DNA of 6,754 nucleotides from NCBI GenBank assembly GCA_018400215.1, contig JAGYNF010000087.1:1-6754 (forward strand), in the 5' to 3' direction. Shown here one piece after another: positions 1 through 6,212 of the stretch (positions within the stretch are counted from its first letter, which is position 1; each line of letters starts with the position of its first letter). The notes under the pieces were generated by a model that saw only the letters and a list, made by a program, of their open reading frames with translations, searched no databases and was not told where the DNA came from. Origin of the DNA: Cyanobium sp. M55B138. GTDB lineage: Bacteria > Cyanobacteriota > Cyanobacteriia > PCC-6307 > Cyanobiaceae. The translations under genes were made by a program, and so were the position numbers.

Positions 1-1179
1 CCGGAAGGGCAGCTCGCCGTAGGCAAGCCGGTTGGCATTCACGTGGGCGGCGATGTCGCCGGTGATCCAGTTGGTCACCCCCTTGGCATCACCGCCGGCG
101 GCGATGGCCGCCTCGAAGTACTCCGCCATCGGTCGCTCATCGGTGAGCACCCGGGCGTCGTAGATCGACAGCCCCAGCTGCTCGGCGTAGCGGTGGCGCT
201 TGGCGGCCGGCAGCTCCGGCAGCTCGGCCCGCCAGCCCTCGCGCAGTTCGGCGCCCACCTCGATCGGGCCCAGATCCGGATCGGGGAAATAGCGGTAGTC
301 GCTGGCACCCTCCTTGGAGCGCATGCTCTTGGTGAGCTGCTTGCCCTCATCCCAGAGGCGCGTTTCCTGCACCACCGGCTCGCCGGCCTCGTAGGCCTTG
401 ATCTGGCGCTGAATCTCGAAATCGATCGCCTTCTGGATCGCCGAAAACGAGTTCATGTTCTTGATCTCCACCTTCGTGCCGAAGGGGGCATCGGGGCCGC
501 GCCGCACCGAGATGTTCACATCACAGCGCAGGGATCCCTCCTGCATGTTGCCGTCGCTCACCCCCAGATAGCGCATGATCCGGCGGATCTCCGAGGCGTA
601 TTCCGCCGCCTCGCGGCCGGTGCGCAGATCGGGCTTGCTCACGATCTCGGCCAGGGCCACGCCAGCGCGGTTGTAATCCACCAGCGAGTGGGTGGAGCCA
701 TCCAGGCGATCGCTGCCGGCGTGCACCAACTTGCCGGCATCCTCCTCCATGTGCAGGCGTTCGATGCCGATCGTTTTGAGATAGGTGTCCTTGCCCTTTT
801 CCGCCACCTCCACCTCGATCCAGCCGTCCTCGGCGATCGGTTCGTCGTATTGGGAGATCTGGTAGTTCTTGGGCAGGTCGGGATAGAAATATTGCTTGCG
901 GTCAAACTTGCTGTGCTCGGCGATCCTGAGGTTGAGGGCCATGGCGGCCTTCACCGCATACTCGAGCACCTTCTGATTCAGCACCGGCAACGTGCCCGGC
1001 AGGCCACACACCACCGGGTCGATGTGGGTGTTGGGGTCGTCGCCGTAGGTGGTGGAGGCGCCGGTGAAGATCTTGCTGGCGGTGCCCAGCTGCACGTGGG
1101 TTTCCAGGCCGATCACCGCCTCCCACGCGGCCTGAGCTGCCCCTGCTCCACCCCCCCCTGCCGCTGCGGTTGTCACCAT
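1..1179 (-). CDS. gatB: Aspartyl/glutamyl-tRNA amidotransferase subunit B, 3' end cut by the window edge
   Basis: GatB is the kinase/transamidase subunit of the cytoplasmic GatCAB complex. It phosphorylates and amidates Glu-tRNA(Gln) (and Asp-tRNA(Asn) where it occurs), an essential route in cyanobacteria, which lack a glutaminyl-tRNA synthetase. The 393 codons present read without interruption. Visible family motifs are GLETHVQL (residues 24-31), MEEDAGKLVH (144-153), the GatB signature VDYNRAGVALAEIV (167-179), and SMRSKEGASDYRYFPDPDL (about 285-303). The protein breaks off at AYGELPFR. Family members are about 490 residues, so roughly 100 C-terminal residues (the rest of the YqeY-like tRNA-binding tail) lie outside the window. 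The ATG start at 1179 gives a low-complexity Ala/Gly leader of about 18 residues before the conserved WEAVIGLE; no clear Shine-Dalgarno sequence precedes it. Eight consecutive Gs fall in codons 8-10. The gene is divergent from the symporter gene, with at most 31 bp between the starts. Identification is very secure. Confidence 0.97.
   Translation of the reverse strand, partial: MVTTAAAGGGGAGAAQAAWEAVIGLETHVQLGTASKIFTGASTTYGDDPNTHIDPVVCGLPGTLPVLNQKVLEYAVKAAMALNLRIAEHSKFDRKQYFYPDLPKNYQISQYDEPIAEDGWIEVEVAEKGKDTYLKTIGIERLHMEEDAGKLVHAGSDRLDGSTHSLVDYNRAGVALAEIVSKPDLRTGREAAEYASEIRRIMRYLGVSDGNMQEGSLRCDVNISVRRGPDAPFGTKVEIKNMNSFSAIQKAIDFEIQRQIKAYEAGEPVVQETRLWDEGKQLTKSMRSKEGASDYRYFPDPDLGPIEVGAELREGWRAELPELPAAKRHRYAEQLGLSIYDARVLTDERPMAEYFEAAIAAGGDAKGVTNWITGDIAAHVNANRLAYGELPFR
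706..713. repeat. HIP1 octamer GCGATCGC (in gatB)
   Basis: An exact copy of the highly iterated palindrome that marks many cyanobacterial genomes, here inside coding sequence. Confidence 0.8.
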
Positions 1180-1210
1180 GGGCCCGTCGCCTGCCGATTG
1201 GTTTGATCCT
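1180..1210. promoter_or_regulatory. Very short divergent gatB/symporter start region
   Basis: Only 31 bp separate the gatB ATG (1179, - strand) from the preferred symporter ATG (1211, + strand). An alternative symporter ATG at 1178-1180 would make the two start codons share the palindrome CATG (1177-1180). No clear -10/-35 box or Shine-Dalgarno sequence is visible. Promoters for both genes must therefore lie largely inside the opposing reading frames. That promoters exist here is inferred from the divergent layout only. Confidence 0.35.
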
Positions 1211-2572
1211 ATGGAACTGGTTGCAGCCATTCATCGGTTCAGCTGGGGGCTGCTGGTGGATTGGGTGTGCTTCGTGGCGGTGTTCCTCACCCTGGGGCTC
1301 AACTTCGCCCCCTGGCGGCTGATCGGCTTCGGGTTGGGCCAGCTCTGGGGCAGCCTGCGCCATCCCGGCCCCCCGGCGGCCACGGACGAGGGCGAGCTGA
1401 ACAGCTGGACAGCCTTCATGGTGACCCTGGGCAGCACGGTGGGGATCGGCAATCTCACGGGCACGGCCCTGGGCATCAGCCTGGGGGGCCCGGGCGTGCT
1501 GGCCTGGCTCTGGGCCGTTTCCCTGGTGGGCATGGCCCTCAAATTTGCCGAGACGGCCCTGGCGGTGCGCTTTCGCCGCCCCCAGGCCAACGGCAGCGTG
1601 CTGGCCGGGCCCATGCTCACCATTCAGGGGGGGCTACACCGGCGCTGGCGCTGGATGGCGGTGCTGTTCGCCGCCATGACCGTGGTCGCCGGCTTCGGCT
1701 CCTCCAACGGCCTGCAGGTGCGGCAACTCTCCATCGTGATGGCCCAGGACCTGGGCAGTCCGCCGCTGCTCACCGGGCTGGCGGCGGCCCTGATCACGGC
1801 GGCGGTGATCAGCGGCGGCCTGCGGCGCATCGGCCAGGTGGCGACCCTGCTGGTGCCCGCCATGGTGCTGGGCTATGGCCTGGCCATGGCCGCACTGTTG
1901 CTATTGCACCGTGCCGAGCTGCCGGATGCGCTGGCGCAGGTGCTGGCGGGCGCCCTGAACCATCGCGCCCTCGCTGGCGGCGGCGTGGCCGTGACGGTGG
2001 GCGCCGCCGTGCGCCTGGCGGTGTTCTCCAACGAAGCTGGAACCGGCAGCAGCGCCATCGTGCAGGCCGCCGCCTGGCCTGGTGATCCGCTGCGCCAGGG
2101 CTCGATCGCCATGCTCGGCAACCTGGTCGACACCACCCTCTCCAGCGCCCTGGGCCTGCTGGTGGTGGCCAGTGGCGCCTATCGCAGCGGCGCCAACCCC
2201 TTTGCGGTGGTGGAGGCGGCGATGGTCTGGGCCAGGCCCAACAGCCTCTGGATCAGCCACCTGGCCACGGTCCTGTTCAGCCTCACCACGATCATCGCCG
2301 CCAGCGTGGTGGGGGAACGCTGCCTGGTGTTCCTGGTGGGCCCCCGCTGGCGCATCGCCTATCGCTGCTGCTGGTGTGCGGCCCTGGTGCCGTTTGCCGG
2401 CCTGCGCGGCGAGCAGCTCTGGCTGATCACGGAAATGCTGGAAGCCCTGGTGGTGCTCCCCAACCTGCTGGTGCTGCTGCTGCTCTCCCCCTTCCTGTTT
2501 CCCTGGGTGGCGGAACAGATCAGGCGCCCACCGCCGCCACCCCTCCCCACCCCGCCGCCGTGCAGGCCATGA
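1211..2572 (+). CDS. Sodium:alanine/glycine symporter, AGCS family
   Basis: A polytopic inner-membrane transporter of the alanine or glycine:cation symporter family (LeuT-like fold), expected to import alanine and/or glycine with Na+. From the ATG at 1211 it has 453 residues, a usual family length. The family signature is clear: GSTVGIGN followed by LTGTALGISLGGPG (residues 74-95), then a segment ending in KFAETALAVRFR. The second hallmark FSNEAGTGSSA is at 272-282 (family form FSNEAGxGS). GLRRIGQVATLLVPAM also resembles the family. Long hydrophobic stretches throughout fit about ten membrane spans. The C-terminus is a proline-rich, probably cytoplasmic tail. An in-frame ATG at 1178 would add 11 residues (MGPSPADWFDP); I prefer 1211 because MELVAAIHRF looks like the usual short lead into the first span, but the sequence does not settle it. 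The stop overlaps the next gene's start by four bases, implying one transcript and translational coupling. The exact substrate cannot be read from the sequence. Confidence 0.92.
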   Translation: MELVAAIHRFSWGLLVDWVCFVAVFLTLGLNFAPWRLIGFGLGQLWGSLRHPGPPAATDEGELNSWTAFMVTLGSTVGIGNLTGTALGISLGGPGVLAWLWAVSLVGMALKFAETALAVRFRRPQANGSVLAGPMLTIQGGLHRRWRWMAVLFAAMTVVAGFGSSNGLQVRQLSIVMAQDLGSPPLLTGLAAALITAAVISGGLRRIGQVATLLVPAMVLGYGLAMAALLLLHRAELPDALAQVLAGALNHRALAGGGVAVTVGAAVRLAVFSNEAGTGSSAIVQAAAWPGDPLRQGSIAMLGNLVDTTLSSALGLLVVASGAYRSGANPFAVVEAAMVWARPNSLWISHLATVLFSLTTIIAASVVGERCLVFLVGPRWRIAYRCCWCAALVPFAGLRGEQLWLITEMLEALVVLPNLLVLLLLSPFLFPWVAEQIRRPPPPPLPTPPPCRP

Positions 2573-3831
2573 CCGCCCCCGAGACCCTGGCCACCAACTT
2601 GGAATTGCCGCTGCACGGCCTGCTGGCGGCCATCGCCGTGACCTATCTCGCCACCCTGGTGGTGAGCCGGCTGGCGGTGCAGCTGCGGGTGCCCGCCATC
2701 CTCGGCATCCTGGTGCTGGGGGTGGCCATCCAACCGGCCGAGCAGCTGTTCTCGCTGCAGACGGTTGAGGCCCTCCACACCGTGACCCTGTCGATGCTGC
2801 TGTTTGTGGCCGGGCTCAACTCCGATACCCACCACATCCGCGGGTTCCTGAACTACGGCGTGCTGTTGGCGGTGGGCGGCGTTGCCGTGTCGTCGCTGCT
2901 GCTCGGTGGCCTGATCTGGGCCATCTTCAGCGGCCTGGGCCATCCGATCCCCCTGAGTGTGGCGCTGCTGGTGGCGGCCTGCCTCGGTTCCACCGATGCG
3001 GGGGCCACCCTCAGCGTGTTGCGGAGTGTGCAAGACCGGGTTCCGGTGCGGGTGCGGTCGCTGCTGGAATTCGAATCGTCGGTGAACGATCCGGCCGCCA
3101 TCCTGTTTCTGTTTTTAATCGTGGGCCTGGCCGGCAGTGGAGGGGGCGATGCCGGCACCCTGCTGGATCAGCTGCAGAGCTTCCTCAAGAGCGTGGGTAG
3201 CGGCATTTTGGTGGGTTTGATCCTCACCTATCTGGCCCAGTTTGTGCTGAATCACCTGGTCACCAGCAAAGACCAGATCCTGGTGGTGGGCATCTCCATG
3301 GCCCTGGCCTCCTATGGCTTTGCCACCTTGCTGGGCGGCTCGGGCTTCATCGCCACCTACGTGACCGGCCTGTTCCTGGCCAACAACATCTACGAAAACC
3401 CATTGATCACCCCGGAGCTGCTGGAACACAGCCTCGAGCCCTTCAACACCACCATGCAGATCACCGTGTTTCTGCTCTTTGGGGTGCTGATTGATGCCAG
3501 CAGCATTCCCGCTGCCCTGCTCGCCGGGGGGCTGGTTGCGGCCGGGCTGATGCTGATTGCCCGGCCCGCCAGTGTGTTGCTCTTCCAGCGTTGGTCACCC
3601 TTCAACTGGCGCGCCGGGGCACTGATCTCCTGGTGTGGGTTGCGCGGGGCGGTGCCGATTGCCCTTGGCTACAGCGTGACCCAGGCCCTGCCCTCCCTGC
3701 CGGGACTGTCCCCGGCCGAGATCCCCCCACTGACCAACCTGATCGAGGCGCTGATCTTCGTGGTGGTGTTCCTCAACCTCAGCGTTCAGGGACTCACCCT
3801 GCCGTGGCTGTGCCGCCAGCTGGAACACTAG
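2569..3831 (+). CDS. Monovalent cation/proton antiporter, NhaP2-like (CPA superfamily)
   Basis: An integral inner-membrane Na+(K+)/H+ antiporter of 420 residues that uses the proton gradient to expel cations and help control pH. Family motifs are GSTDAG (140-145), LLEFESSVNDPAAI with the ion-binding Asn173-Asp174 pair, and WCGLRGAVPIALG (355-367). These match the NhaP2/CvrA branch (family forms GSTDAAA, ESxxNDPxA and WxGLRGAVPI). About a dozen hydrophobic segments are visible. The cytosolic TrkA-C regulatory domain found in NhaP2 proteins is absent: the protein ends just after the last membrane segment at LCRQLEH. The ATG at 2569 was chosen because it forms an ATGA overlap with the symporter stop and leads straight into MTAPETLATNLELPLHG and the first span; the frame stays open upstream to 2374, but that part is antiparallel to transporter chemistry and overlaps the symporter. 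Next to a Na+-coupled symporter it could recycle Na+ (inference). Na+ versus K+ specificity is unknown. Confidence 0.92.
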   Translation: MTAPETLATNLELPLHGLLAAIAVTYLATLVVSRLAVQLRVPAILGILVLGVAIQPAEQLFSLQTVEALHTVTLSMLLFVAGLNSDTHHIRGFLNYGVLLAVGGVAVSSLLLGGLIWAIFSGLGHPIPLSVALLVAACLGSTDAGATLSVLRSVQDRVPVRVRSLLEFESSVNDPAAILFLFLIVGLAGSGGGDAGTLLDQLQSFLKSVGSGILVGLILTYLAQFVLNHLVTSKDQILVVGISMALASYGFATLLGGSGFIATYVTGLFLANNIYENPLITPELLEHSLEPFNTTMQITVFLLFGVLIDASSIPAALLAGGLVAAGLMLIARPASVLLFQRWSPFNWRAGALISWCGLRGAVPIALGYSVTQALPSLPGLSPAEIPPLTNLIEALIFVVVFLNLSVQGLTLPWLCRQLEH

Positions 3832-3858
3832 GCATGCGTCCTCTTTCCCCGCCCAGCC
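3832..3858 (+). other. 27-bp spacer between antiporter and thiO
   Basis: A pyrimidine-rich gap containing CCTCTTTCCCCGCCCAGCC. It has no Shine-Dalgarno sequence, no hairpin and no T-run, so transcription probably continues from the antiporter into thiO. Confidence 0.5.
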
Positions 3859-5016
3859 ATGCCGGCCGTGGCTAGCGACCCCCTGTTGATCCTCGGCGGC
3901 GGCCTGATCGGCCTGGCGATCGCCCACCGGCTGGCCCTGGCTGGCCGGCCGGTGACGGTGCTCAGCCGCCGCCGCAACGAGGCGGCCGGCTTTGTGGCGG
4001 CGGGGATGCTGGCCCCCCACGCCGAGGGGCTCACGGGCAACCAGCTCGCCCTGGGCCAGGCCAGCCTGGCCGCCATCCCCGCCTGGGTGGCCCAGATCGA
4101 GGCCGATAGCGGCCTGCGCTGCGGCCTGCGCCCCTGCGGCATCGTGGTGCCCTTCACCAGCGCCGAGCAGCGGGATGCCTACCCCACCGCCGCCTGGGGG
4201 GAGGCGCTCGGGCGCGCCGGCCTGGAACGGGAGGTGCCGGGCATCGGCGGCGCCTGGCGGGCGGGGCTGCTATTTGGCCAGGACGGCCAGATCGACAACC
4301 GCCGCCGGCTGATGCGGGCCCTGGAGCGGGCCTGCGTGGGCCTGGGGGTGACCTTTGAGGAGGGCACGGAGGTGCTGGCCCTGGAGCGGGACAGCGGTGG
4401 CCGCTTCGCCGGCGTGCAGCTGCGCCGCGCCGATGGCGAAGCGCTCAGCCTGCCGGCCGAGCGGGCCGTGCTCGCCTGTGGTGCCTGGAGCGCCCAGCTG
4501 CTGCCGCAACTGCCGGTGTTCCCGGTGAAGGGGCAGATGCTCTCGCTGCAGGGGCCCCGCCAGGCCCTGCAGCGGGTGGTGTTCGGGCCGGGCACCTACC
4601 TGGTGAGCCGGGAGGACGGACTGCTCGTGGTGGGGGCCACCAGTGAGCCGGAGGCGGGCTTTGGCGAGGGCCTCACCCCCGCCGGGCAGCGCCAGCTGCA
4701 GGCCGGCATCGCTGCCCTGTTGCCCGAGGCCAGCCAGTGGCCGCCGATGGAGCGCTGGTGGGGCTTCCGGCCCTGCACCCCCGACGAAGGGCCCCTGCTG
4801 GGCGAGAGCCCGATACCAGGGCTGTGGCTGGCCACCGGCCACCACCGCAACGGCGTGCTGTTGGCGGCGATCACCGCCGAGCTGGTGGGGGCCCAGCTGC
4901 TGGAGCAGCCCCTAGGGGCCTCAGGGGCCGCCCTACTGGCCGCCTGCCGCTGGGATCGCTTCCCAGGCCAGGCGGGCTCACGAGAAGCGCATCAGCCCTC
5001 CACGCGCCAGGCCTGA
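3859..5016 (+). CDS. thiO: FAD-dependent glycine oxidase / D-amino-acid oxidase family protein (ThiO)
   Basis: ThiO oxidises glycine with O2 to the imine (then glyoxylate), releasing H2O2; the dehydroglycine feeds thiamine thiazole synthesis. The protein has 385 residues, slightly longer than the usual 365-370. The N-terminus carries the Rossmann FAD motif GGGLIG (residues 13-18), followed by the ThiO-typical [12 protein letters not shown] (45-56). Further features are KGQML (224-228), [16 protein letters not shown] (300-315), and near the C-terminus [11 protein letters not shown] (325-335), which contains the Arg330 expected to bind the substrate carboxylate. The ATG at 3859 places the Rossmann strand where it belongs. 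No other thiamine genes are nearby, and ThiG is not fused to it as in some cyanobacteria. The extra C-terminal residues (about [16 protein letters not shown]) are hydrophilic, and their codons overlap the 3' end of ndk on the other strand by 25 bp. Membership of the DAO/ThiO family is secure; glycine as the physiological substrate is likely but not proved, since sarcosine or D-alanine are also accepted by relatives. Confidence 0.9.
   Translation: MPAVASDPLLILGGGLIGLAIAHRLALAGRPVTVLSRRRNEAAGFVAAGMLAPHAEGLTGNQLALGQASLAAIPAWVAQIEADSGLRCGLRPCGIVVPFTSAEQRDAYPTAAWGEALGRAGLEREVPGIGGAWRAGLLFGQDGQIDNRRRLMRALERACVGLGVTFEEGTEVLALERDSGGRFAGVQLRRADGEALSLPAERAVLACGAWSAQLLPQLPVFPVKGQMLSLQGPRQALQRVVFGPGTYLVSREDGLLVVGATSEPEAGFGEGLTPAGQRQLQAGIAALLPEASQWPPMERWWGFRPCTPDEGPLLGESPIPGLWLATGHHRNGVLLAAITAELVGAQLLEQPLGASGAALLAACRWDRFPGQAGSREAHQPSTRQA
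3916..3923. repeat. HIP1 octamer GCGATCGC (in thiO)
   Basis: An exact copy, with the longer form GGCGATCGCC at 3915-3924, over the Rossmann-fold codons of thiO. Confidence 0.8.
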
Positions 5017-5450
5017 TCGGCAGGGGTCCAGTCGCTCAGTTCAGCGGGGCTGAACCACAGGCCGATCTCGAATTCAGCGGTTTCGGGGGCGTCGGAGCCG
5101 TGGATCACGTTGCGGCCGATGTTCACGGCCAGGTCGCCGCGAATGGTGCCCGGCTCGGCCTCCAGGGGCTTGGTGGCACCGATCAGCTTGCGGGCGCTGG
5201 CGATCACACCGTCGCCCTCCCACACCATCGCCACCACCGGGCCGCTGGTGATGAACGCCACCAGACCGGCGAAGAAGGGCCGCTCGCGGTGCACGCCGTA
5301 GTGGCTCTCGGCCAGCTCGCGGCTGGGGGTGAGCTGCTTGAGGCCCACCAGCTTGAAGCCCTTGCGCTCAAAGCGGCCGAGGATCTCGCCCACGAGGCCG
5401 CGCTGAACGCCGTCGGGCTTGATGGCAATGAAGGAGCGTTCGGTGGCCAC
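4992..5450 (-). CDS. ndk: Nucleoside diphosphate kinase
   Basis: Ndk transfers the gamma-phosphate of ATP to NDPs through a phosphohistidine and so balances NTP and dNTP pools in the cytoplasm. With the GTG start at 5450 the protein has 152 residues, the normal length, and begins [18 protein letters not shown] with the conserved Lys11. The catalytic histidine is His117 in [11 protein letters not shown] (about 110-120), followed by [40 protein letters not shown] and [16 protein letters not shown] are all intact. An in-frame ATG at 5477 would add nine residues (MTPSLFPHP) not typical of the family, so GTG 5450 is preferred; neither start has a visible Shine-Dalgarno sequence. The stop (4992-4994) lies inside the thiO coding region, giving a convergent overlap. 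It is divergent from the toxin-antitoxin genes. Confidence 0.96.
   Translation of the reverse strand: MATERSFIAIKPDGVQRGLVGEILGRFERKGFKLVGLKQLTPSRELAESHYGVHRERPFFAGLVAFITSGPVVAMVWEGDGVIASARKLIGATKPLEAEPGTIRGDLAVNIGRNVIHGSDAPETAEFEIGLWFSPAELSDWTPADQAWRVEG
5039..5055. repeat. Stem-loop in the 3' part of ndk, just past the thiO stop
   Basis: A perfect 7-bp inverted repeat GTTCAGC-GGG-GCTGAAC begins 22 bp after the thiO stop and lies within the ndk coding region. No T-run follows on the + strand, so it is not a standard intrinsic terminator, although it could slow transcription coming out of thiO. It may equally be chance. Confidence 0.3.
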
Positions 5451-5484
5451 AGGGTGAGGAAACAAGGATGGCGTCATCGTGTGC

Positions 5485-5496
5485 GGCAGGCCTGCC
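5485..5496. repeat. 12-bp perfect palindrome GGCAGGCCTGCC
   Basis: A self-complementary 12-mer lies 35 bp upstream of the ndk GTG start, or 8 bp upstream of the alternative ATG at 5477. It could be a regulator site for ndk or the toxin-antitoxin pair, but in GC-rich DNA a palindrome of this size can arise by chance. Confidence 0.35.
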
Positions 5497-5516
5497 CGTT
5501 GGCAAGCACCCACGCT

Positions 5517-5532
5517 TCTGACTAGGGTCAGA
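5517..5532. promoter_or_regulatory. Candidate antitoxin operator: 6-bp arms TCTGAC / GTCAGA
   Basis: A perfect inverted repeat TCTGAC-TAGG-GTCAGA ends 18 bp before the antitoxin ATG. TGACTA from its left half recurs as a direct repeat at 5533-5538, 14 bp on. Phd/YefM antitoxins are known to repress their own operons by binding short palindromes over the promoter, and the position and symmetry fit. The assignment is inference. Confidence 0.45.
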
Positions 5533-5550
5533 TGACTATGGGCTGAATGG

Positions 5551-5808
5551 ATGCCAGGAGCCACCCCGCCCCGCTGGATCTCCAAATCCCAGTTCAAGGC
5601 CCATGCGCTGGCACTGTTTCGCGACATCGAGACCAGTGGTGAACCGCTGGTGGTCACCGATCACGGCCGGCCAGCACTGGAGGTTCGCCCCTATCGCCCC
5701 GCCGCAAACCAACCGGCCGACCCCCTGCAGCTCCTGCGGGGCTCGGTGCTGCACTACGACGACCCCTTCGCGCCCGTCGCTGAAGGCGATTGGGATGCAC
5801 TGGCATGA
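5551..5808 (+). CDS. Type II antitoxin, Phd/YefM family (VapB-like partner of the PIN toxin)
   Basis: A small 85-residue protein expected to bind and neutralise the downstream PIN-domain toxin and to repress the operon. The N-terminal part, [21 protein letters not shown] (about 10-30) followed by [19 protein letters not shown] (31-49), is the typical Phd/YefM DNA-binding and dimerisation fold. After a proline/alanine linker, the C-terminal piece [20 protein letters not shown] and the following WDALA (61-85) resemble the toxin-binding tails of antitoxins paired with VapC proteins. ATG 5551 is the first start in frame: an in-frame TGA at 5533-5535 closes the frame upstream. There is no Shine-Dalgarno sequence. 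Its stop overlaps the toxin ATG (ATGA), the usual translational coupling of such pairs. The family call is firm; activity is inferred. Confidence 0.9.
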   Translation: MPGATPPRWISKSQFKAHALALFRDIETSGEPLVVTDHGRPALEVRPYRPAANQPADPLQLLRGSVLHYDDPFAPVAEGDWDALA

Positions 5809-6212
5809 TCCTGCTCGACACCCATGCCCTGATCTGGTGGGTGAATGGCGATCTCGATCGCCTCTCCCCCGCCGCCCAACAGGCCATCGCCGGCGCCGGC
5901 GCTGATCCACTGGAGCCGGGTCTGCTGGTGTCGGCCATCAGCTGCTGGGAGGTGGCCATGCTGGTGAGCAGCGGGCGACTGGGGCTCAGCATCAGTTGCG
6001 AACGCTGGCTTGAGCTCCTGAGCTCGATCCCAGCCCTCAGGCTGCTCCCCCTAGAGCCCCGGGTGGCCGTGGCAGCCACCACACTTCCCGAACCCTTTCA
6101 TCCCGACCCCGCCGACCGGTTCCTGGTGGCCCAGGCCCGCGAGCTGGCGATCCCCCTGGTGAGTGCAGACTCCAAAATCAGGACCTACCCCCACGTGCAG
6201 ACCCTCTGGTGA
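5805..6212 (+). CDS. PIN-domain ribonuclease toxin, VapC type
   Basis: A 135-residue PIN-domain protein expected to be an Mg2+-dependent endoribonuclease that cuts RNA (commonly tRNA or rRNA in this family) when freed from its antitoxin. The acidic active-site residues are all present: Asp5 in [12 protein letters not shown], Glu49 in SAISCWEVAML, Asp101/Asp104 in HPDPADRFLVAQA, and Asp122 in LVSADSKI. The domain therefore looks intact and catalytically competent. An ATG at 5790 is also in frame, but 5805 gives the canonical N-terminus MILLDTH and the ATGA overlap with the antitoxin. The stop TGA (6210-6212) overlaps the GTG start of speA (6209-6211), so toxin translation runs straight into that of a polyamine enzyme. 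This is unusual for an accessory toxin. Substrate RNA is unknown. Confidence 0.92.
   Translation: MILLDTHALIWWVNGDLDRLSPAAQQAIAGAGADPLEPGLLVSAISCWEVAMLVSSGRLGLSISCERWLELLSSIPALRLLPLEPRVAVAATTLPEPFHPDPADRFLVAQARELAIPLVSADSKIRTYPHVQTLW

Larger units (their letters stand above)
5451..5550. promoter_or_regulatory. Divergent spacer between ndk and the toxin-antitoxin genes
   Basis: This 100-bp region must hold the ndk promoter and, most likely, the promoter of the antitoxin-toxin-speA run. It contains two perfect palindromes (5485-5496 and 5517-5532). No convincing -10/-35 pair stands out on either strand; TATGGG at 5537-5542 is a weak candidate -10 for the + strand, only nine bases before the antitoxin ATG. 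Confidence 0.5.

Noticed and set aside
43..1206. A 387-codon open frame on the + strand opposite gatB
   Set aside because: It is exactly antisense to gatB, which has full family motifs; the translation is low-complexity and matches no family. It is a by-product of high-GC codon use.
2359..3033. A 224-codon open frame on the - strand across the symporter/antiporter junction
   Set aside because: It is rich in His, Gln and Gly with no domain, and is antisense to two clear membrane proteins.
4908..4919. Palindrome GCCCCTAGGGGC near the thiO 3' end as a terminator
   Set aside because: It lies inside thiO coding sequence about 95 bp before the stop, has almost no loop and is not followed by a T-run.
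4737..5525. A 262-codon + strand frame spanning the end of thiO and antisense to ndk
   Set aside because: It overlaps two well-supported genes and its translation shows no recognisable fold.
5451..5657. N-terminal extension of Ndk beyond 5450
   Set aside because: The frame is open upstream, but the extra residues are not family-like and would run antisense through the antitoxin gene. The GTG at 5450 gives the normal 152-residue protein.
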